A stretch of DNA of 31,320 nucleotides, from the NCBI GenBank assembly GCA_002360555.1, contig DEQS01000056.1, positions 1 to 31,320 of the forward strand. Direction: 5' to 3'. How positions within the stretch are numbered: position 1 is the stretch's first letter; every line of letters begins with the position of its first letter. Source of the stretch: Chloracidobacterium sp. UBA3360. GTDB taxonomy: Bacteria; Acidobacteriota; Blastocatellia; Pyrinomonadales; Pyrinomonadaceae. The notes beneath the pieces were generated by a model that did not search any database, was not told where the DNA came from, and was given only the letters and a program-made list of their open reading frames with translations. The position numbers were made by a program, and so were the translations under genes. Positions 1 through 6,182 of this stretch are shown piece after piece.

Positions 1-2
1 CG

Positions 3-599
3 GTACCGGCGGATTATGATGCCGATGGCCGGACGGATGTAGCCCAATGGCGCCCTTCAACCGGAACATGGCAAATATGGCGCAGCACGCTCGGGACGCG
101 AACGGTGTTGTGGACAGAATTTCGTGGAACTGGCAGCACCCTCACTCAGGTAAGTACCGACAAACCACTCATCGGTGATTATGACGGAGATGGCAAGATC
201 GATCTTGGAGTCTGGCGGCCGTCTACAGGTACTTTCTACATTCAACAAAGCTCATCCTCGATCTTGATGACGGTTGTGCTAGGGACGAACGGCGACAAAC
301 CTGTTTCCGCTGATTTTGATGGCAATGGCATTAGTGACATGGCTGTCTATCGGCCGTCGAATGGTACTTGGTATTTCCGCGATCCGATCACCGGCGTCTC
401 TTCGAATTTCCCATGGGGCAACCCGGAAGACATTCCGATCCCGGCTGATTACGACGGCGACGGAAGGTCTGATTTTGCCGTATTTAGGCCGAGCACAAAT
501 CAGTGGTTGCGCATTAATAGCACTAACGGCAATACGATCGACAGAGTTTTCGGCCAGGCGGGCGATCTGCCTTCGCCGTCGTCGATCCAGCCTCAGTAA
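3..599 (+). CDS. FG-GAP/VCBS repeat protein, C-terminal part (5' end outside window)
   Basis: The frame is open from the first bases of the window to a TAA at 597-599, so only the last ~198 residues are visible. They consist of about four repeats of roughly 45 residues with a P-x-D-Y/F-D-x-D/N-G-x-x-D core followed by RPSxGTW. This is the FG-GAP/VCBS type, in which DxDxDG loops normally bind calcium in beta-propeller blades of secreted or surface proteins. Cores begin near 3, 171, 303 and 438, so the spacing is regular. The last repeat is followed by a short Ser/Pro/Gln tail, suggesting the natural C-terminus. A strong terminator follows 20 bases after the stop. The substrate and the upstream domains cannot be seen. 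An ATG at 105 exists but lies inside the repeat array and is unlikely to be the start. Confidence 0.85.
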   Translation, partial: VPADYDADGRTDVAQWRPSTGTWQIWRSTLGTRTVLWTEFRGTGSTLTQVSTDKPLIGDYDGDGKIDLGVWRPSTGTFYIQQSSSSILMTVVLGTNGDKPVSADFDGNGISDMAVYRPSNGTWYFRDPITGVSSNFPWGNPEDIPIPADYDGDGRSDFAVFRPSTNQWLRINSTNGNTIDRVFGQAGDLPSPSSIQPQ

Positions 600-619
600 A
601 ATTTAGTACAAACACTAAC

Positions 620-660
620 GCCCAAAGTCAGGTGAGACGCTTGACTTTGGGCTTTTTGTT
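620..660 (+). terminator. Rho-independent terminator of the VCBS-repeat gene
   Basis: An 11-bp perfect stem pairs GCCCAAAGTCA (620-630) with TGACTTTGGGC (642-652) around an 11-base loop, and a T-rich tract (TTTTTGTTT) follows. It lies 20 bases after the stop codon and just before the next gene. Confidence 0.9.
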
Positions 661-674
661 TCTATGATTGCAGT

Positions 675-2201
675 ATGAAAATATTCGTAACTGTTAACGG
701 CGGGTCGCTCGCGGGCCAAACCTACGAACTCGAAACCGGCTTTTTGACTGTCGGACGCAGCGAGACGTGCAGCATCCGCTTTGACCCGATGTCTGAGCGT
801 ATTGCTTCGAAACAACATGCGTTTATTGAGGCTAAGGCGGACGGGTTTTACGTCCGCGACAATCAAAGCACAAATGGAACGCTTGTCAACGGCCAGCGGA
901 TCGAGTCGGTAAAGCTCAACTCCGGCGACCAAATACAGTTTGGTACTAACGGCGTGACGGCGACTGTACGGATCGATTCGCTGGGCTCGCAGCAAAATTA
1001 TCGTGAGCTTGAGATACAGCAATTTAACCAAACAGCCGCTCAGGAACCAGCTAATTTTCAATCATCGCTAGCTAATTTTGGCCTCAACAGTATGGCCGCC
1101 GTTAAGCCTGAGCCAAGCAAGACCGGGCAGTACATTGGGATCGCAATTACGATATTTGTCGTCATTTTTCTCTCGATCATCGTCGCTCTGCTTATGTTTG
1201 CAAGCGTCGGTATTGTCCCCGCTGTGATCGCTGCGGTCGTCGCGTTCGTTCCCGCGGCGATCTATATTCTGCCGCTGATGTGGCTGGACAGATATGATCC
1301 CGAGCCGGCGTGGCTGCTGGCCGCCGCGTTCGCGTGGGGAGCATTGGTCGCTGTAGTGGTGTCGTTTATCGTGAATACGGTGATCGGTGTGGTGTTTGCC
1401 ATCGGCGTCTCTCCGGAGGCGGGTGAGTTTGTCGGAGCGGTAATATCCGCACCGGTTTTTGAAGAGGGTTCTAAGGGGATCGGCCTAGTGATATTGCTCA
1501 TCGCCTTTCGCCGCTATTTTGACGATATTTTGGACGGTATTGTGTTTGCGGGCGTTATTGCTCTCGGGTTTGCGACGGTCGAGAATGTTCTGTATTACGG
1601 ACGCGGTCTCGCAGGTGGCGGATTTGAAGGACTCGCGTTACTGTTCGTTTTACGCGGCATCATGTCACCGTTTGCTCACGTTAGCTTTACCGCAATGACC
1701 GGTATCGGATGCGGTATCGCCCGCGAGTCTCACAATAAAGCCGTTCGATTCTTGATGCCGATCGTCGGCTATTTCGGTGCCGTCGCTCTCCACGCTATCT
1801 GGAACGGCATGGCGGTCATCGGCGGCTTGCAGGGCTTTTTGGTCGGCTATCTCGTGCTCGAGATACCATTCTTTTTGATCTTCGTCGGATTTTCGCTCTA
1901 CATCATGCGGCGCCAAAACAAGATCCTCAACGAAATGCTCGCCATCGACATCGCCCGCGGCCTCATCCCGACGGAACATGCGAAAGTCGCAACATCGGCA
2001 TTCAAAAGCTCCGGTTGGGTCCTCGGTGGATTGTTTAACGGTAAGTTCAAGGCCCGCAGCCGCTACATCCGTGCCATCGGCAAGCTCGGCCTCAGCTACT
2101 GGCACATCCAGCGTGCGACCGCTGCTCAAGGCCAAACCGGCAGCTTTCAGCAAAATCCTATCTTACGTGACGAAGTGTTGAAGTGGCGAGATCAAGTGTA
2201 G
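675..2201 (+). CDS. FHA domain fused to PrsW-family intramembrane metalloprotease
   Basis: 508 residues. Residues 1-100 form an FHA (phosphothreonine-binding) domain: GR at 27-28, the S45xxH48 pair and N67-G68-T69. A linker of about 50 residues follows, then about 8 hydrophobic segments from residue ~152 to ~415. The membrane part carries the PrsW (PF13367-type) signature: WLDRYDPEP, E263-E264 with a following Lys, D283-D284xxD287-G288, E303-N304, H335 and H373xxWN. PrsW-family enzymes are membrane-embedded proteases; in Bacillus subtilis PrsW starts cleavage of the anti-sigma factor RsiW. The ~90-residue C-terminal tail is soluble and unassigned. An N-terminal cytosolic FHA suggests that the protease is recruited to or gated by a Ser/Thr-phosphorylated partner; this is inference. 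The next plus-strand protein gene is a Ser/Thr kinase. The ATG at 675 has no strong Shine-Dalgarno but the FHA fold begins at once. Confidence 0.88.
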   Translation: MKIFVTVNGGSLAGQTYELETGFLTVGRSETCSIRFDPMSERIASKQHAFIEAKADGFYVRDNQSTNGTLVNGQRIESVKLNSGDQIQFGTNGVTATVRIDSLGSQQNYRELEIQQFNQTAAQEPANFQSSLANFGLNSMAAVKPEPSKTGQYIGIAITIFVVIFLSIIVALLMFASVGIVPAVIAAVVAFVPAAIYILPLMWLDRYDPEPAWLLAAAFAWGALVAVVVSFIVNTVIGVVFAIGVSPEAGEFVGAVISAPVFEEGSKGIGLVILLIAFRRYFDDILDGIVFAGVIALGFATVENVLYYGRGLAGGGFEGLALLFVLRGIMSPFAHVSFTAMTGIGCGIARESHNKAVRFLMPIVGYFGAVALHAIWNGMAVIGGLQGFLVGYLVLEIPFFLIFVGFSLYIMRRQNKILNEMLAIDIARGLIPTEHAKVATSAFKSSGWVLGGLFNGKFKARSRYIRAIGKLGLSYWHIQRATAAQGQTGSFQQNPILRDEVLKWRDQV

Positions 2202-2219
2202 GTCAATGTAGAAATGCAC

Positions 2220-2269
2220 AATGCACAATGAATAATTTCGGAAACTTCCTGAATTATGCATTGTGCATT
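2220..2269. repeat. Long imperfect hairpin (25-bp arms)
   Basis: AATGCACAATG at 2220-2230 pairs with CATTGTGCATT at 2259-2269, and after one mismatch pairing continues through ATAATT and GGAA almost to a 2-base loop at 2244-2245. An extra copy of the ATGCACA motif lies just upstream at 2214-2220. No T-run follows, so it does not look like a standard terminator. It sits between the PrsW gene and the converging tRNA gene. Confidence 0.75.
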
Positions 2270-2291
2270 CTTAAACTGTGCACTTGTGTTT

Positions 2292-2367
2292 TGGTAGGCC
2301 GAGCAGGGATCGAACCTGCGACCCACGGATTAAGAGTCCGTTGCTCTACCGACTGAGCTATCGACCC
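2292..2367 (-). tRNA. tRNA-Lys (anticodon CTT), CCA encoded
   Basis: On the minus strand a full cloverleaf is seen. The acceptor GGGTCGA (from 2367) pairs with TCGGCCT, allowing two G-T pairs. The D arm is GCTCAGTCGGTAGAGC, the anticodon stem-loop is ACGGA-CTCTTAA-TCCGT with CTT in the middle, the variable loop is GGGTC, and the T arm is GCAGG-TTCGATC-CCTGC. Discriminator A is at 2295, and an encoded CCA follows (2294-2292). CTT reads AAG codons, so this is tRNA-Lys. It lies antisense to the flanking protein genes. Confidence 0.97.
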
Positions 2368-2381
2368 AAAAGCGAACCTGA

Positions 2382-2410
2382 ATTATAACAAACCAATTGT
2401 TTTGCGCCAA
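2382..2410 (-). promoter_or_regulatory. Sigma70-type promoter of tRNA-Lys
   Basis: On the minus strand a TTGGCG -35 element (2410-2405) is separated by 17 bases from a perfect TATAAT -10 element (2387-2382). The -10 ends 14 bases before the mature tRNA 5' end, which leaves room for a start site and a leader of about 8 bases. Confidence 0.75.
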
Positions 2411-2428
2411 CACTCAAAGAAAAATTAA

Positions 2429-2498
2429 CCACAGATGGACACAGATCAACACAGAGAACTAAGATTTGGGATCTGTGTTTATGGGTGTTCATCTGTGG
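2429..2498. repeat. Inverted repeat of the CCACAGATG/ACACAGA family
   Basis: Arms of about 27 bases at 2429-2455 and 2472-2498 are reverse complements apart from four mismatches: CCACAGATG, ACAC, AT and AACACAGA blocks on the left, their complements on the right. The loop is 16 bases. The same motif family recurs at 19160-19241. The whole 2368-2561 stretch contains no convincing gene; the ORF at 2435-2671 is repeat sequence running into the kinase start. Confidence 0.8.
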
Positions 2499-2561
2499 AT
2501 ATAACTCTTTTTCTTGAGCCTTTGCTTCTTTGCGTCATAGCGTTGAAAATATCTAACAGCG

Positions 2562-4193
2562 ATGAAAGAATGCCCCAAATGCGAGGTTTGTTACGAAGAC
2601 GAGGTTTCGGTGTGTCCGGCGGACGAGACGCCGACGCGGCTGTCTTTGCCGGGGTCGCAGACTATCGCTGATCGTTACTTGCTTGAAAGCCGTCTGGGAC
2701 GCGGGGCGATGGGGCAGGTTTATCTTGCCAAAGACAAAAAATTTGCCACCAAAAAACTCGCCGTTAAGACCGTCCGCCAAGACATCCTTAACAGCGACGA
2801 CATGCAAGAGGGCGAGGCGATCGCCCGTTTCGAACGAGAAGCTCAGGCCGCCGCGTCGATCCAGCATCCAAACACGGTCAGCGTAACGGATTTTGGCGAG
2901 ACCGCTGACGGCATTTTCTATCTGGTGATGGAGTATGTCGAAGGCGAGACTTTGCACAAACTGCTCCGCCGAGAGGGAACTCTGCCGGTTCCGCGAGCGG
3001 TGCGTTTATTGCGGCAGATCGCCGACGGCGTCGATGCGGCCCACGACCTCAACATTCTCCACCGCGATCTCAAACCCGCAAATATCTTCATCATGCAAAA
3101 GGGCAAGGGCGGCGACGGCTTCGTCAAAGTCGGCGATTTTGGCCTGGCAAAGATCGTCAACCAGACGATCACCGACACGTCGTCAAACGCCACGCCGTCT
3201 TCGCGCGGCATCATCGGCACGCCGGAGTTTATGTCGCCCGAGCAGATGCAGCCCGAAATGGGCGTCGACAAACGTGCGGACCTCTACGCGCTCGGCACCA
3301 TCGCTTATCTGATGCTCGGCGGCAAAACGCCGTTCACGGGCGATATGATGCAGCTCATTATGCAGAAAATTATGCATAAACCGGCGTCGCTCACATCGAT
3401 CCGCTCGGACGTGCCTGCGGATGTCGATAGAGTGATAATGCACGCGCTTGAGATCGATCCTAACGACCGGCCAAATTCCGTCGCCGAATGGATCGCCGAA
3501 CTCGAAGCCGCGTCCGAAGATATCGAGGACAAAAAACGTGCGGGCATCTCGCGGCTCGTCGTGCTCGCCCCGCTAGGAGCCGAGGTCTATGTCAACGACG
3601 AACGCAAGGGCAGCATCGGCAGCTCGGGCCGCGTCGTGCTGACCGACATCCCCGCCGGACGCCACATTTTGCGTGTGTCCAAAGCCGGCGAACGCGATGA
3701 CGAACGCGTCATCGAGATCCGCGACGGAGCCAACGAACAGGTCATCCAGGCGCAATTGCGTCCGCCGCTTGGCGGATCGAGCCAGCCGTCTTCATCACAA
3801 GGCAGCAGCGGCGGTTCACCCCAGTCGAGCGTCATGCCCGGCGTCGTCGCCTGTACAAATTGCGGGACACGCTTTGCCGAGGGCGTCAGATTTTGCGGCC
3901 GCTGCGGCAGCGGCAGCTTCGCCGGAGTCGTCGCTGCTGTCGGCACATACCCGTGCCCAAGATGCTCCAACCCACTAGCCCAAAACGCCCGCTTCTGCGG
4001 CCGCTGTGGCTTAAACATCACGTCCCCGCCCGCCAGTTCGCAAAACTCCGGATCGCCGTCGTTTTCTCCCGTCTCCGGTCTCCAGTCTCCCGTCTCTTCA
4101 CCTCCGCAGGCGGAACGCCTCTGCCAACGCTGCGGCGGAGTCTACCCCGCCCACATAAAATTCTGCGGCCGCTGCGGATTGACTTTGCAATGA
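2562..4193 (+). CDS. Ser/Thr protein kinase with PEGA domain and zinc ribbons
   Basis: 543 residues. An N-terminal Cys motif (C4, C7, C18, D21) of the MKxCPxC...YxD...C..D type is followed by a Hanks-type kinase domain from about residue 39 to 305: glycine loop G46-G51, K69, HRD 167-169, N174, DFG 192-194, then GTPEFMSPEQ. A PEGA-type beta domain lies at about 330-398. After a Ser/Gln/Pro linker there are three C-terminal zinc ribbons, each CxxC...FCGRCG, starting at C431, C465 and C521. No transmembrane segment is seen, so the kinase is probably cytosolic. All catalytic residues are present, so activity is expected. PEGA domains are often found in surface-associated proteins and kinases; the ribbons may bind partners or nucleic acid (inference). 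Start: ATG with the conserved Cys tag directly after it. Confidence 0.93.
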   Translation: MKECPKCEVCYEDEVSVCPADETPTRLSLPGSQTIADRYLLESRLGRGAMGQVYLAKDKKFATKKLAVKTVRQDILNSDDMQEGEAIARFEREAQAAASIQHPNTVSVTDFGETADGIFYLVMEYVEGETLHKLLRREGTLPVPRAVRLLRQIADGVDAAHDLNILHRDLKPANIFIMQKGKGGDGFVKVGDFGLAKIVNQTITDTSSNATPSSRGIIGTPEFMSPEQMQPEMGVDKRADLYALGTIAYLMLGGKTPFTGDMMQLIMQKIMHKPASLTSIRSDVPADVDRVIMHALEIDPNDRPNSVAEWIAELEAASEDIEDKKRAGISRLVVLAPLGAEVYVNDERKGSIGSSGRVVLTDIPAGRHILRVSKAGERDDERVIEIRDGANEQVIQAQLRPPLGGSSQPSSSQGSSGGSPQSSVMPGVVACTNCGTRFAEGVRFCGRCGSGSFAGVVAAVGTYPCPRCSNPLAQNARFCGRCGLNITSPPASSQNSGSPSFSPVSGLQSPVSSPPQAERLCQRCGGVYPAHIKFCGRCGLTLQ

Positions 4194-4200
4194 GAAATAT

Positions 4201-4659
4201 TTAGTCGAAGACGTTGGGCGAGACAGCACCGGCCATGACCAGTGCAAGGACTATCACCGCGCTGACGATCATGACAAAAAGAAACGTGGGGATCACGTAT
4301 AGGAGCAGCCAACCAAGCGAAACCACGCCGCCCCGAAATCCACGTGACCTAAATAGATAATAGATCAACGCAAGCGTGCCAAAGACAACCACCGCGTAGC
4401 TGAAAAATCTATGCAATTCATAGCGACGCTCCTGACTGTCCATCCTGATCCATACATATGTAAAGATATTTAGCACGAGCCCGCCGATAAGATCCGTGAT
4501 GCGTCCGAACCCTTTATCGTTATCAATAAGGATACCGACAGTCGAAAAGAATAGGAGAAATATAGGAATGTAAACAAACAGCACCCAACGCTTATCGGTC
4601 ATGAAGGCCTTTCGCGGTTCGGGTTCCTGTAATTCGTTTGGTGCCGTGATCTCGTTCAT
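4201..4659 (-). CDS. Unrecognised small membrane protein with about four TM segments
   Basis: 152 residues, not recognised. After a charged N-terminus (~23 residues) there are hydrophobic stretches at about 26-45, 52-71, 85-104 and 112-145; the last is long and may be two helices. It ends six bases from the stop of the converging kinase gene. Its start (ATG, 4659) is directly preceded by a 7-bp tandem repeat and has no obvious Shine-Dalgarno. It lies downstream of the HEPN-like gene on the same strand, 167 bases away, so it could be a late member of that cassette, but base use looks intermediate and the link is weak. Confidence 0.7.
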   Translation of the reverse strand: MNEITAPNELQEPEPRKAFMTDKRWVLFVYIPIFLLFFSTVGILIDNDKGFGRITDLIGGLVLNIFTYVWIRMDSQERRYELHRFFSYAVVVFGTLALIYYLFRSRGFRGGVVSLGWLLLYVIPTFLFVMIVSAVIVLALVMAGAVSPNVFD

Positions 4660-4664
4660 AACCG

Positions 4665-4703
4665 CTATTCACTATTCACTATTAACTATTTACTGTTTAC
4701 TAT
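4665..4703. repeat. Heptanucleotide tandem repeat (CTATTCA-type)
   Basis: Five and a half 7-bp units in register: CTATTCA, CTATTCA, CTATTAA, CTATTTA, CTGTTTA, CTAT. It abuts the start of the small membrane protein gene. Other 7-bp repeats of different sequence occur at 9504, 9613, 22858 and 22894. Confidence 0.85.
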
Positions 4704-4826
4704 CCCGCAAACTTTTTCCCAGCTCTTTTTCTTTTCTTGAATATAGGCATTTATCACGTTCCTGCCGCTAATTTTTTATGAAGGCCGCGGGCATAACGTT
4801 CGCGTCTTTACTCTTTTAAGGCTAAT

Positions 4827-5336
4827 TTATTTCAATCCCGCCAATGCGACTAACTCTTGAACTACATCTCTAATATCTTTCGCAAGTTTGTCGATGTCCT
4901 CGCGATGAGCATTATAACGTCGACTGTGGGCTGACTTGTCACCGATGTCTTTGAGTTTAGGGAGAGCAGTCTTAACGTTTCTGCCCAAGTTCCATGACGT
5001 CTCATTCAGTGTCAGATCTATTAGATCGCGAAGATATCGAAAATTGTTATTAGTGTCTTTTATTTTGTTCCCAATCGAATGCGATTCAAAACACTCTATT
5101 ATCAGGGTTTCCAGGAGCCGTCTGAGCATTACCGCACACGCGTCATACCACCCGTTTGCATATGTTCCATTTACTTGGTGAGCAACTCGCTCAATATAGC
5201 CACGAGTCCCTCGTACTAAACTAAAGTAAATTATTGCATCGTTTTGAGACGGCGCTATTTCCGAAGGCGGTTTAACGTGTGTATCAACCGCCTCCTGGAA
5301 ATCTTTAGCAAGATTTTGAATTTCGTTAAACTTCAA
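4827..5336 (-). CDS. DUF4145/HEPN-like protein
   Basis: 169 residues, predicted all-helical. The segment YANGWYDACAVMLRRLLETL (about 60-79) and the later GDKSAHSRRYN around H137 resemble DUF4145-type HEPN-superfamily proteins, in which an Arg/His polar motif near the end can be an RNase active site. The match is from memory of the family, not a search. HEPN and DUF4145 proteins are frequent in toxin and phage-defence loci. The only in-frame start is TTG at 5336, nine bases after the TAG of the upstream DUF5343-like gene and in the same frame, with no Shine-Dalgarno; it is probably translated by coupling. Third position and overall composition are AT-rich: by hand count the line 4861-4920 has 24 G/C in 60, against 33 in 60 for 3061-3120 in the kinase gene. 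Confidence 0.82.
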   Translation of the reverse strand: MKFNEIQNLAKDFQEAVDTHVKPPSEIAPSQNDAIIYFSLVRGTRGYIERVAHQVNGTYANGWYDACAVMLRRLLETLIIECFESHSIGNKIKDTNNNFRYLRDLIDLTLNETSWNLGRNVKTALPKLKDIGDKSAHSRRYNAHREDIDKLAKDIRDVVQELVALAGLK

Positions 5337-5345
5337 CTGGTTTAT

Positions 5346-6047
5346 CTAATTTTTGAACTTCGTAAGATGCTTCGACATACTTTCAAAAATCTTATCTATC
5401 TGTTCTGCACTTGTGTCCGGTGAAATGTGAACTTGCACATCGATATGAATGGACGGAAAGGCGAGACCACCGCCTTTGTTTTGTTCGGATTCATTATCTT
5501 CCCTATCAATCTTCTTCGCGTTTACTTTATTCTGTGGTTCCTTCACTTTCGATTCCGTAGAGGCCTTTTCTTTTTTTGGCTTAGGAGCTGATGGATTTGC
5601 TTTAGGACGAGATTCCTCGGTCTTCGATGGGTCAGCCTCCGAAAGAAGGACATATGTAGTTGTGTACATTCTTGCGGCAGCATCACCAACTTTGGCATTT
5701 TTTGAAAACCAAGCCTTAATTCGATCTTCCTGGTCGGCTGTGGGAGAAGGAAATGCTTCGATTAATTCATGGGGATAGACCTTCCCACGGATTTCAGTAC
5801 AAACACTTGCATATTCGTCATCATGCCGCCAGCGCTCCATCAGATCCGTAGGCTTGCTGTTTTCGTCGATTAAAAGCATTTCCCGAAGTGGTGCAATCAC
5901 ATTGCCCTTTGCAGATGCATCAGTCATTTCGGAAACCGATGAAATGTATGTTGGCGTAATCGATGTCGGCACCGTTTGTTTAAGGCGTGCCCTCAGAAGC
6001 CACCAAATTTTTCGTGTAATTTTAGGGTAGGTCACTTTATCAGCCAT
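5346..6047 (-). CDS. DUF5343-like protein
   Basis: 233 residues. Residues 1-140 resemble the DUF5343 family: an early P-T-x-I-x-x-x-Y segment, then a PLREMLLIDENSKPTDLMERW stretch of the type seen as 'LGFLDENGKPT' in relatives, and a helical part ending near ALSEAD-like residues. A highly charged Lys/Glu/Pro linker covers about 140-195. The tail HIDVQVHISPDTSAEQIDKIF (split here as HIDVQVHI and SAEQIDKIFESMSKHL) is a short beta-strand plus helix typical of the C-terminus of these proteins. The function of DUF5343 is unknown; members occur in variable islands near restriction and defence genes (from general knowledge). The start ATG at 6047 has a good GGAG six bases upstream. It follows the nitrilase-domain gene by 135 bases and precedes the HEPN-like gene by 9, so one transcript is likely. 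Confidence 0.8.
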   Translation of the reverse strand: MADKVTYPKITRKIWWLLRARLKQTVPTSITPTYISSVSEMTDASAKGNVIAPLREMLLIDENSKPTDLMERWRHDDEYASVCTEIRGKVYPHELIEAFPSPTADQEDRIKAWFSKNAKVGDAAARMYTTTYVLLSEADPSKTEESRPKANPSAPKPKKEKASTESKVKEPQNKVNAKKIDREDNESEQNKGGGLAFPSIHIDVQVHISPDTSAEQIDKIFESMSKHLTKFKN

Positions 6048-6182
6048 AATATTCTCCGTTTGCAGTGAATGCTTAGTATATCTCCTAAGACGTGGGTGGT
6101 ATTTCTAGATCTTTTTTCCTTTCCGGGGCTCTCTTCTACGTTGGTAGGAGGAGGCCCAGCGGCTTGGGTACGAACCGCAACA

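Noticed and set aside
1665..2153. 162-codon antisense ORF within the PrsW gene
   Set aside because: Shadow of a well-supported gene with catalytic motifs.
2435..2671. 78-codon ORF before the kinase gene
   Set aside because: It starts inside the inverted repeat and runs into the kinase N-terminus in another frame.
4665..4703. CRISPR array
   Set aside because: Units are only 7 bp with no spacers; the same holds for the other tandem repeats.
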